27,155 nucleotides of DNA from an uncultured Bacilli bacterium. Lineage in GTDB: Bacteria; Bacillota_I; Bacilli_A; RF39; UBA660. This document shows, in pieces, positions 18,125 to 24,008 of this stretch. The DNA lies in contig CAKPSW010000009.1 in NCBI GenBank assembly GCA_934183705.1, positions 1-27,155 on the forward strand, read 5' to 3'. Position 1 is the first letter of the stretch. Each line of letters starts with the position of its first letter. Both the position numbers and the translations under genes were made by a program. Under the pieces are notes generated by a model. That model saw nothing but the letters and a program-made list of their open reading frames with translations. It did not search any database and was not told the DNA's origin.

Positions 18125-18515
18125 AAAAGGATTAGGAAAAATAGCTTTAGGAGCAACTGTAGGAGCAGGATTAGCACTATTATTTGCCCCTAAAAAAGGA
18201 TCAGATTTAAGAGGAGATATCAAAAAGAAAATAGATGCCATCATCAAAGATGTTGATCAAATGAAAGTAGAGGATATCAAAAAAGAATTCAAGGATAAAG
18301 TAGAAGAAATAACAAATGAACTTGAAGACTTAAATAAAGAAAAAGTACTAAAAGCTGCTAAGAAAAAAGGCAAAGAATTACAAGACAAAGCCGAAGATTT
18401 AGTAAAATTAGCTAAAGCCAAAGGTACTCCAGTTCTTGAAGGTATGGCTAATGACTTAAGAGAAAAAGTAATTTCTGTAGCTCAAGAAGTAATAGATAAA
18501 TTAGAAGAAAAATAA
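18117..18515 (+). CDS. YtxH-domain protein
   Basis: 132 residues. The N-terminal YtxH pattern 'GKIALGATVGAGLALLFAPKKGSDLRGDIKKK' is seen in pieces at residues 7-38: a glycine-rich membrane segment, an 'LFAPKKG' turn and then a basic helix. The remaining ~95 residues are an uninterrupted charged helix, likely coiled coil. In Bacillus, YtxH belongs to the general stress regulon; the molecular function is not known. It is the last gene of the set and is followed by a terminator. Confidence 0.8.
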   Translation: MSKKGLGKIALGATVGAGLALLFAPKKGSDLRGDIKKKIDAIIKDVDQMKVEDIKKEFKDKVEEITNELEDLNKEKVLKAAKKKGKELQDKAEDLVKLAKAKGTPVLEGMANDLREKVISVAQEVIDKLEEK

Positions 18516-18537
18516 TCACTAGTGATTATTTCTTTTA
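18508..18537 (+). terminator. Intrinsic terminator after ytxH-like gene
   Basis: A perfect palindrome AAATAATCACTAGTGATTATTT (18510-18531, loop CTAG) runs into TCTTTT. The stop codon lies in the 5' arm. No separate promoter is obvious before the next gene at 18554, so some read-through may serve it. Confidence 0.7.
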
Positions 18538-18553
18538 ATAGAAAGGACTAATT

Positions 18554-19315
18554 ATGAAAGTATTAATAACAGGAGCATCTTCAGGAATGGGAAGAGACAT
18601 GGCAAGATATTTATCAAGCTTTAACTATAAACTAATCTTAGTATCCAAAGATAAAAAGAATTTAGATAAAATATTTAAAGAAGATAAAAATGTCATAGCA
18701 ACTTATGGATATGACTTAACCAAGGAAGAAGAATGCATAAATCTATATAAAAAAGTAAAAGAAGAAAATATCGATATATTAATAAATAATGCTGGATTTG
18801 GAGATGCAGGGAAATTCTTTGAGACAAGTTTAAATAAAGAAATGGATATGATAAATCTAAATATAAAAGCATATCACATTCTAACAAAGTTATTTCTCAA
18901 AGATTTCGTAAAAAAAGATCATGGTAGAATACTAAATGTAGCGTCTATGGCAGGATTAATGCCAGGACCATATATGGCAACATATTATGCCACTAAAAAC
19001 TATATAGTAAGTCTATCATTGGCAATATATGAAGAATTAAGAAAAGACAATTCCAATGTCAAAATATCCATATTCTGTCCAGGACCAGTAGACACCAATT
19101 TCAATAATGTAGCAGATGTAAAGTTTAACATCTCATCATTAACAAGTGATTATGCAAGTAAAATAGCCATAGATGGTATGTTCAAAAATAAACTAATAAT
19201 AGTTCCGCCAAACATGAAACTAAATCGCTTTTTAATCAAAATAGCACCATCTAAATTAATACTAGATATAAATTCCCAAATACAAGAAAAAAGAAAATCA
19301 AAAGAAGAAAATTAA
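18554..19315 (+). CDS. Short-chain dehydrogenase/reductase
   Basis: 253 residues, a normal classical SDR length. The dinucleotide-binding motif TGASSGMG is at residues 6-13, NNAG at 78-81, and the catalytic Ser131 and YYATK (Tyr144, Lys148) have the expected spacing; 'CPGPVDTNF' follows. An NAD(P)H-dependent reduction or oxidation of an unknown carbonyl/alcohol is expected. The C-terminus is basic (KRKSKEEN). Its last 59 bases, including the stop, belong to a 77-bp sequence repeated at 21578-21654, on the far side of the RiPP cassette. The gene here is intact. Confidence 0.9.
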   Translation: MKVLITGASSGMGRDMARYLSSFNYKLILVSKDKKNLDKIFKEDKNVIATYGYDLTKEEECINLYKKVKEENIDILINNAGFGDAGKFFETSLNKEMDMINLNIKAYHILTKLFLKDFVKKDHGRILNVASMAGLMPGPYMATYYATKNYIVSLSLAIYEELRKDNSNVKISIFCPGPVDTNFNNVADVKFNISSLTSDYASKIAIDGMFKNKLIIVPPNMKLNRFLIKIAPSKLILDINSQIQEKRKSKEEN

Positions 19316-19333
19316 CAAAATTATCTTCTTTTT
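19257..19333 (+). repeat. Left copy of 77-bp direct repeat (end of dehydrogenase gene)
   Basis: Begins TAATACTAGATATAAATTC and runs through the dehydrogenase stop codon and its terminator hairpin. It matches 21578-21654 at 76 of 77 positions (C at 19276, T at 21597), offset 2,321 bp. This copy encodes the true C-terminus of the dehydrogenase. Confidence 0.95.
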
Positions 19334-19334
19334 T
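19301..19334 (+). terminator. Terminator of the dehydrogenase gene (in left repeat)
   Basis: Stem AAAGAAGA / TCTTCTTT plus AATT/AATT with one A-A mismatch between them, loop AACAA, then TTT. The stop codon lies in the hairpin. The same element is duplicated after the acetyltransferase gene. Confidence 0.65.
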
Positions 19335-19475
19335 GTTTATACAAGATAAAATTATAATATGATTCTTTCAAATATTATTGAGTTTAAATTATATGATAGA
19401 ATTACATTCTTAATAGTTATTTGAATCAATTAAAACATAGTAATGGTAATAAGTGAAATATTGCGTTAAAATCTG

Positions 19476-19504
19476 TTGACATGAGTAAACAATTATGATA
19501 CAAT
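19476..19504 (+). promoter_or_regulatory. Promoter of the RiPP cassette
   Basis: Perfect TTGACA (19476-19481), 17-bp spacer, TACAAT (19499-19504), with an extended TG at 19496-19497. Transcription would start near 19511. This puts in-frame GTG 19509 upstream of the mRNA and leaves ATG 19530 as the precursor start. The 140 bp between the left repeat and this promoter is AT-rich, and I see no clear operator or regulator gene. Confidence 0.8.
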
Positions 19505-19529
19505 CAACGTGAAAGAGAGGTTAGTTATT

Positions 19530-19742
19530 ATGAAAAGCATTAAGCAATGTAACATTAATGAAATTAATAAAAATACAAATGAAAATATGTATATTAATGG
19601 GAATTTGGCTTTAAATTTTGAAGAGAAAACGGAGTATGAAGAACCAAAAATCAAAAGGTTAGTAATTAAGCAATCACCAAAAAAAGTTTTTATGGGATGT
19701 TGGCAAGGGTGTAATGAAGAAAATGAAGGAGATGGATGCTAA
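19530..19742 (+). CDS. RiPP precursor peptide with Cys-containing C-terminal core
   Basis: 70 residues. The charged N-terminal ~50 residues resemble a leader (MKSIKQCNINEINKN..., Asn/Glu/Lys-rich, one Cys at 7). The C-terminal tail VFMGCWQGCNEENEGDGC has Cys57, Cys61 and Cys70, two CxG-type glycines, one Trp and an acidic spacer, and differs sharply from the leader. Its position first in an operon with a PqqD-like protein and a SPASM radical SAM enzyme makes it the likely substrate. Thioether links from the cysteines (sactipeptide/ranthipeptide type) or a Trp/Phe-centred cyclophane are both possible; sequence cannot decide. ATG 19530 has GAGAGG 9 nt upstream. It has no GG cleavage motif. All Ile codons are ATT or ATC, unlike the ATA-rich neighbours. 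Confidence 0.8.
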   Translation: MKSIKQCNINEINKNTNENMYINGNLALNFEEKTEYEEPKIKRLVIKQSPKKVFMGCWQGCNEENEGDGC

Positions 19743-19767
19743 ACCGTAATAAAATTTACGGTTTTTC
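19741..19767 (+). terminator. Hairpin between precursor and modification genes, probable partial terminator
   Basis: A perfect 9-bp stem AAACCGTAA (19741-19749) / TTACGGTTT (19756-19764) with a 6-nt loop, followed by TTC to give a short T-run. It begins inside the precursor stop codon. With no promoter before the next gene, partial read-through would give more precursor than enzyme mRNA. Confidence 0.7.
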
Positions 19768-19781
19768 ATTACATTATTAAA

Positions 19782-20045
19782 ATGAAAATGATTGTTAATA
19801 AGAATTATTCTATCAGAAAAAATAAAGATTACACATTACTAATTAATATTTGTAATAATGAAGAAATTTATTTGCTTGAAAATTCTTCAAAAATAATAAT
19901 AGATAATATAGGTAAAAATAAGGGTGAAATAATAAATACTATTATAAAAAAATATAATGTAAAAAGGAGTATTGCTGAATATGATTACGAAAATTTTATA
20001 AATATCTTAGCGAAAAATAAAATTTTGGAGTTGAAAGATGAATAA
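19782..20045 (+). CDS. PqqD-like RiPP recognition element protein
   Basis: 87 residues, the usual size of stand-alone PqqD-type proteins. The pattern fits: two short N-terminal strands, 'EEIYLLENSSKIIIDNI' in place of the 'yLLN..a..Iw..l' core, 'GEIINTIIKKYNV' for the first helix pair, and 'DYENFINILAKNKILEL' as the C-terminal helix. Such domains bind the leader peptide and present it to the radical SAM enzyme. It has no clear Shine-Dalgarno before ATG 19782 (or ATG 19788), suggesting low expression relative to the precursor. Its end overlaps the radical SAM start by 8 nt. The assignment rests on size, pattern and context rather than strong identity. Confidence 0.7.
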   Translation: MKMIVNKNYSIRKNKDYTLLINICNNEEIYLLENSSKIIIDNIGKNKGEIINTIIKKYNVKRSIAEYDYENFINILAKNKILELKDE

Positions 20046-21090
20046 CGTAGAAATTAATTATGGACAATTTATGATGATGCTAAATTCAACTATTCTTAAG
20101 GAATGTACTATAGAAATTACAAATGGTTGTCCATTTAAATGTGATCATTGTTATGTTGAAAAAAGTGAGATTAAAATGATGACATTAGAACAGTTTAAAG
20201 ACATTATAAACCAATTATTAAAAATACAATGTAATGTTATTTTAATTACCGGTGGCGAACCAATGGCCAATCCAGCTTTTTTAGATATGTATATTTATGC
20301 AAAGAAAAAAGGTATGATTGTTCATGTTAATACAACTTGCTTTTTGATGAATGAAAAAATATTAAACACGTTCATTAAATATAAACCAAAATCAATTGAA
20401 ATTAGTTTATATGGCTATGATAATATCACATATGAAAAATTCACCCATAAAGAAGAAGCTTTTGACAAAGTTTTTGAAAACATAAAAAAATTAAAAACCA
20501 ATAATATAAATATCAGCCTAAAATCGGTCTTAACAAAGAAAAATTATAATTATATTGACAAACTTAAAGAACTATCGCAAAAAAATAATATCAGATTTCG
20601 TTATGATTACATAGTTTTTCCAAAAGTTATAGATAACAAGTTTGAAAAGAACGAGGAAGCATTAGATGTTAATTCTATTATCAAAGTGATAAAACAAGAC
20701 AACAATGATGCAGAATATTTTAAAAACGCTGTGAAAAATGTCAAACAATTTGAAGGCAAAGAAAACAATATAAATGAGGTTTTTCAATGTACATTAGGAA
20801 AAGATAGAGCATTTATCGATTGTAATTTATATATTAAACCATGTTTAGTTGTACCAATAAAATACAATTTAAATGACTATTCACTAAAGGAAGCTATTAA
20901 ATTAATGAATGAGGAAGTTGCTAACATTAAATTTAAAAGTGAAAGTAAATGTAAAAACTGCTATAAAAGGAAGTTATGTAGATATTGTCCGGGAAGGTTT
21001 TTTTTAGAGACTGGATCATACGAAGTTGCACCAAAGTTTTATTGTGAGATGGCCGACGCATTAATAAAGGAGTTTGATGATGAAATATAA
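20038..21090 (+). CDS. Radical SAM/SPASM peptide-modifying enzyme
   Basis: 350 residues. The radical SAM cluster motif CPFKCDHC (C31, C35, C38) and the SAM-binding ITGGEP (about 70-75) are intact. The C-terminus carries a SPASM-type array: C251, C262, C269, then C305-x2-C308-x5-C314-x2-C317 and C336, enough for auxiliary 4Fe-4S clusters. With a PqqD-like partner and a Cys-tailed precursor just upstream, the likely job is forming a cross-link in the precursor, for example a Cys thioether or aryl-carbon bond. GAAAGATG provides a modest ribosome binding site within the preceding gene. Ile codons are mainly ATT, unlike neighbours. Which bond it makes is unknown. Confidence 0.9.
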   Translation: MNNVEINYGQFMMMLNSTILKECTIEITNGCPFKCDHCYVEKSEIKMMTLEQFKDIINQLLKIQCNVILITGGEPMANPAFLDMYIYAKKKGMIVHVNTTCFLMNEKILNTFIKYKPKSIEISLYGYDNITYEKFTHKEEAFDKVFENIKKLKTNNINISLKSVLTKKNYNYIDKLKELSQKNNIRFRYDYIVFPKVIDNKFEKNEEALDVNSIIKVIKQDNNDAEYFKNAVKNVKQFEGKENNINEVFQCTLGKDRAFIDCNLYIKPCLVVPIKYNLNDYSLKEAIKLMNEEVANIKFKSESKCKNCYKRKLCRYCPGRFFLETGSYEVAPKFYCEMADALIKEFDDEI

Positions 21091-21580
21091 TGTATATAAT
21101 GGCACTAATCCCATAAAAGAAGAAGTATATAGTAAGATATATAAAATTATAATAAATAACTATGGTATAAGAGAAAAATTAAATACAGAAGAATTAAAAA
21201 AGAAAGATACTGTAGCGGCATATAATAATTGGATTCATACCATACTATATACTAAAGATTATAATATAGTGGTTTTTTACAATACCAGTAATACCATAAT
21301 AGGTTTTATCGCCTTCATGTATACTGAAACAGGATTATGCTTATCAGAAGTTCAAATAGTTCCAGAATATCAATCGAAAAATAATACTTTAAGAAAAATG
21401 TTAAAAATAATACTTGAAATCTGTGACAAAAAAAGATCAAAAAAAATATTTGGAACTATTAATCATAAAAATATTAAATCAATTAATGTTTTTACTCATA
21501 TTGGTTTTAATAATATAAAAGAAAATAAATATGAAATATCATATGATAATCTATTAAAATGGGTATATGAAAAAAAATAA
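21080..21580 (+). CDS. GNAT-family N-acetyltransferase
   Basis: 166 residues. The acetyl-CoA-binding core is recognisable: 'IIGFIAFMYTETGLCLSEVQIVPEYQSKNNTLRKMLKIILEIC' region (about 70-115, here abbreviated to V-x-P-x-x-Q at its centre) and 'NHKNIKSINVFTHIGF', the motif B 'N..a...y...GF' end. The usual R/Q-x-x-G-x-G/A loop is degenerate (QSKNNT). AAGGAG (21067-21072) fits ATG 21080, so the start lies inside the radical SAM gene (11-nt overlap). In RiPP clusters such enzymes acylate a peptide amine or give self-protection; either is possible. Ile codons are mainly ATA, like the host and unlike the other cassette genes. Its TAA stop is the first three bases of the right direct repeat. Confidence 0.8.
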   Translation: MKYNVYNGTNPIKEEVYSKIYKIIINNYGIREKLNTEELKKKDTVAAYNNWIHTILYTKDYNIVVFYNTSNTIIGFIAFMYTETGLCLSEVQIVPEYQSKNNTLRKMLKIILEICDKKRSKKIFGTINHKNIKSINVFTHIGFNNIKENKYEISYDNLLKWVYEKK

Positions 21581-21654
21581 TACTAGATATAAATTCTCAA
21601 ATACAAGAAAAAAGAAAATCAAAAGAAGAAAATTAACAAAATTATCTTCTTTTT
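21578..21654 (+). repeat. Right copy of 77-bp direct repeat
   Basis: Matches 19257-19333 with a single C-to-T difference. Here the sequence is not in a dehydrogenase frame: it supplies the stop codon of the acetyltransferase gene and a duplicate of the dehydrogenase terminator (21622-21655), which now ends the cassette transcript. Confidence 0.95.
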
Positions 21655-21655
21655 C
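21622..21655 (+). terminator. Terminator of the RiPP cassette (in right repeat)
   Basis: Duplicate of the dehydrogenase terminator: stem AAAGAAGA / TCTTCTTT with inner AATT/AATT, loop AACAA and a short T-run. Confidence 0.65.
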
Positions 21656-21675
21656 TTTCATATAAGTAACAATAC

Positions 21676-21704
21676 TTTATTTTTAAAATAATTTATAGTA
21701 TAAT
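21676..21704 (+). promoter_or_regulatory. Promoter of yvcK-whiA
   Basis: TATAAT (21699-21704) with a weak -35 TTTATT (21676-21681) at 17 bp. The mRNA start is predicted near 21711, within the Shine-Dalgarno AAGAGGTGG, so ATG 21703 (part of the -10) cannot be the start of yvcK. Confidence 0.55.
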
Positions 21705-21720
21705 GGTTAAGAGGTGGAAT

Positions 21721-22671
21721 ATGAAAAAAATAGTTGTTTTAGGAGGAGGAACAGGTCTATCAGTACTACTAAGAGGCTTAAAACAATTTCCTTTAGATAT
21801 AACTGCTATCGTATCTGTAGCAGATGACGGATCATCAAGTGGTAAATTACGTGAAGAATTTGATATATTTGCCGTAGGAGATATAAGAAATGTATTAGTT
21901 TCATTATCAGAAGTAGAACCATTAATAGAAGAACTATTACAATATAGATTCACTACTGATAGTAATTTAAATAACCATCCAGTAGGAAATCTCTTATTAG
22001 CGGCTCTATATAATATAACAGGCAATCTAACAGAATCACTAACATCTCTTTCAAAAATATTCAATATAAAAGGTAGAATACTACCATTTACTGAAGATAA
22101 TCCAATATTAATAGCTCATACCAAAGAAGGTAAAATAATTGAAGGAGAAAGCAAAATAACCAAAGCAGGACAAGAAATAGATTACATAGAATATAAAAAC
22201 AAAGTATCACCAACCAAAGAAGTATTAAATGCCCTAAAAGAAGCAGACTTAATAATTTTAGGTATAGGTAGCTTATATACAAGTATAATACCAAACTTAT
22301 TATCTGAAGAAGTAAAAGAAGTATTAAAAACATCTAAAGCTAAAAAAATGTATGTATGCAATATAATGAGCGAACATGGAGAAACAGATAATTATAAAGT
22401 ATCAGATTGCATAAACAAAATAAATTCCTACGTTGAAGATAATTTTATCGATACTGTATTAGTAAATAATGAAGTAGTGCCAGATAATATCAAAGAAAGA
22501 TATAAAAAAGAACAAGCAACCCCTATAGAAACAGATTATGAAAAATTAAAAGACTTAAATGTTGAAGTTATAGAAGATAAACTATTAGAAATAGAAGAAG
22601 ATAAAGTAAGACATAATCCATATCGTACTGCTTTAGCTATATTTAATTATATTGTAAAGGAGTTAGAATAA
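21721..22671 (+). CDS. yvcK: YvcK/GlmR family protein
   Basis: 316 residues, matching the usual ~317. Family motifs are GGGTGLSVLLRGLK at the N-terminus, 'SVADDGSSSGKLR', 'GDIRNVLVSLS' and 'NNHPVGNLLLAALY', then 'ILGIGSLYTSIIPNLL'. YvcK proteins bind UDP-sugars and steer carbon toward cell-wall precursors (GlmS activation in Bacillus). ATG 21721 has AAGAGGTGG upstream. It is 1 nt from whiA, as in many Firmicutes. The usual upstream partner rapZ (yvcJ) is absent; the RiPP cassette and dehydrogenase occupy that side. Confidence 0.95.
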   Translation: MKKIVVLGGGTGLSVLLRGLKQFPLDITAIVSVADDGSSSGKLREEFDIFAVGDIRNVLVSLSEVEPLIEELLQYRFTTDSNLNNHPVGNLLLAALYNITGNLTESLTSLSKIFNIKGRILPFTEDNPILIAHTKEGKIIEGESKITKAGQEIDYIEYKNKVSPTKEVLNALKEADLIILGIGSLYTSIIPNLLSEEVKEVLKTSKAKKMYVCNIMSEHGETDNYKVSDCINKINSYVEDNFIDTVLVNNEVVPDNIKERYKKEQATPIETDYEKLKDLNVEVIEDKLLEIEEDKVRHNPYRTALAIFNYIVKELE

Positions 22672-22672
22672 T

Positions 22673-23593
22673 ATGAGCTTCACTAGTACTGTAAAAGAAG
22701 AAGTAACAAGATTAGAAACAACAAGATTAGAAGATATATCAGAATTATCATCTATCATGCGTATAGCAGCCGTATTAACTCCAAATATAAGCATTACACT
22801 AGAGAGCAATGCTGTTGCCAGAAGAACATTCAGATTAATAAAAAATATATATGGTATAACACCAAAAATAACCATCAGAAATAAAAAACTAGGTAAAGGC
22901 TTTACTTATATATTAAATGTAACTGAAAAAAATAAAGAATTACTAGAAGATCTTTCAATAATTGATAATAACAAATATCTAAGTATACCAAAAGAATATA
23001 TAACATCAGATGAAGATTCATTAAGAGCCTATTTAAGAGGAATATTCCTAGTATCAGGATCAGTAAACGATCCAAAAAAATCAAGGTATCACCTAGAATT
23101 CATATTAGACACAAAAGAATATTCAGAGTACGTAAATAAACTATTAAATACCTATGATTTAAATAGTAAAATAATAAAAAGAGAGAAAAACTATACAGTT
23201 TATATAAAAGAAGCCGAGAAAATATCCGACTTCTTAAGAATAATAAAAGCCTTTTCAGCAGTAATGTACTTTGAAGACATAAGAATATATCGTGATCATA
23301 AAAATATGACAAATAGACTAAATAATTGTGAACAAGCCAATATAGACAAAGTGTTTATGAGTGCGAATAAGCAAATAAAAGATATAGAAAAATTATACAA
23401 ATTAGATATGGTAGATTTATTAGATGATAAATTAAAACAAGTAATAGAATATCGTATGAAATATAAAGAAAGCTCTCTATCAGAATTAGCAGAAATAATA
23501 TCTTTAGAAACAGGAACTGAAATAAGTAAATCAGGACTAAATCATAGATTCAGAAAAATAAGACAAATAATTGAACAAATAGAAAAAAAATGA
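22673..23593 (+). CDS. whiA: WhiA sporulation/division regulator homologue
   Basis: 306 residues, typical of Firmicute WhiA. The start 'MSFTSTVKEEVTRLE' is characteristic. A degenerate LAGLIDADG-like fold includes 'AYLRGIFLVSGSVNDPKKSRYHLEF' (read as pieces near 118-142), then 'NRLNNCEQANIDKV', and a C-terminal helix-turn-helix 'SLSELAEIISLETGTEISKSGLNHRFRKI'. In Bacillus WhiA binds DNA and affects division and chromosome segregation. It ends in TGA, showing that TGA is a stop in this genome. Translationally coupled to yvcK. Confidence 0.95.
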   Translation: MSFTSTVKEEVTRLETTRLEDISELSSIMRIAAVLTPNISITLESNAVARRTFRLIKNIYGITPKITIRNKKLGKGFTYILNVTEKNKELLEDLSIIDNNKYLSIPKEYITSDEDSLRAYLRGIFLVSGSVNDPKKSRYHLEFILDTKEYSEYVNKLLNTYDLNSKIIKREKNYTVYIKEAEKISDFLRIIKAFSAVMYFEDIRIYRDHKNMTNRLNNCEQANIDKVFMSANKQIKDIEKLYKLDMVDLLDDKLKQVIEYRMKYKESSLSELAEIISLETGTEISKSGLNHRFRKIRQIIEQIEKK

Positions 23594-23622
23594 CATTTTT
23601 CTCATTTTTTTATCAAAAACAC

Positions 23623-23651
23623 TTGACATTTACAAAAAAATGGTTTACACT
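23623..23651 (+). promoter_or_regulatory. Promoter of the structured RNA
   Basis: Perfect TTGACA (23623-23628), 17-bp spacer, TACACT (23646-23651). The predicted RNA start is near G23658, exactly where the long-range closing stem begins. Confidence 0.7.
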
Positions 23652-23657
23652 TAAGTT

Positions 23658-23969
23658 GTCTAATAGATAAACATACAAAGCAAAGCATAAAAAACACTTA
23701 GAATATATCTTCAAAAAAGATAATATTTATAAAGGTGTTAAATCTTGATGGTAGAAGTTTTACTGTTTAGAATTTTATGCTTTGCGAGTATATTTATTTG
23801 GGTATTAGGGTAGAGACCTTAATTCTTATCAGTCTATTAGATATACATATATGTGTGAGAGAGAAACTCGGTGGTAAGAAGCTATTTAAAATTAACTGAC
23901 ATTAATTTAAAGTAGTTATTCAAAAACTTGGGGATGCATTACTTGTCAGAGAATGCATTCTTTTATTTT
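23658..23969 (+). ncRNA. Unidentified structured RNA, about 310 nt
   Basis: This fills most of the 415-bp gap between whiA and the U32-family gene and holds no plausible protein. Long-range stem P1 pairs TCTAATAGA (23659-23667) with TCTATTAGA (23833-23841). Inside it, P2 is a perfect 13-bp stem GCAAAGCATAAAA (23680-23692) / TTTTATGCTTTGC (23773-23785), stacking on P3 AACACTT/AAGGTGTT (23693-23699/23733-23739), which is capped by TATCTT/AAGATA. A further hairpin is ATTAGGGT-AGAG-ACCTTAAT (23804-23823). After P1 comes a 16-bp near-perfect hairpin (23880-23917) and then the terminator. It lacks tmRNA ends, RNase P and SRP signature sequences and the T-box motif. P1 closing ~185 nt recalls 6S RNA, but the inner helices and the 3' extension do not obviously fit. 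Confidence 0.6.
23930..23969 (+). terminator. Terminator of the structured RNA
   Basis: Stem GGATGCATT (23932-23940) / AATGCATTC (23952-23960) with one G-T pair, 11-nt loop, then TTTTATTTT. Confidence 0.8.
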
Positions 23970-23983
23970 ACCTAAAAATATGC

Positions 23984-23989
23984 TATACT
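23984..23989 (+). promoter_or_regulatory. Extended -10 promoter of the U32-family gene
   Basis: TG-C-TATACT (TG at 23981-23982) lies after the RNA terminator and 19 nt before the TTG start; no good -35. This gives the downstream gene a promoter separate from the structured RNA, arguing against a riboswitch relationship. Confidence 0.5.
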
Positions 23990-24008
23990 ATATGAAAGAG
24001 GTGAAATC

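Larger units (their letters stand above)
19257..21654 (+). mobile_element. Putative inserted RiPP cassette bounded by 77-bp direct repeats
   Basis: Four co-directional genes (precursor, PqqD-like, radical SAM, GNAT) occupy the 2,321-bp unit between the two repeat copies. One repeat copy is the 3' end of a host gene, as is typical when an element enters a gene end and restores it. Three of the four genes use ATT for Ile where host genes use ATA. No integrase, transposase or terminal inverted repeat is visible in the unit, so mobilisation would be in trans or by homologous recombination. The repeat is seen directly; mobility is inferred. Confidence 0.55.

Noticed and set aside
19509..19529. GTG 19509 as start of the precursor peptide
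   Set aside because: It sits about 5 nt after the -10 box, upstream of the predicted transcript start, and has no ribosome binding site.
21703..21720. ATG 21703 as start of YvcK
   Set aside because: It overlaps the TATAAT box and lies before the predicted mRNA start; ATG 21721 gives the canonical MKKIVVLGGGTG start.
23594..24008. tmRNA, RNase P, SRP RNA or riboswitch for the U32-family gene
   Set aside because: No tRNA-like ends with GGTTCGA, no GAGGAAAGTCC core, no SRP helix 8 motif; a terminator plus a separate promoter divides it from the downstream gene. 6S RNA remains possible and is left open.
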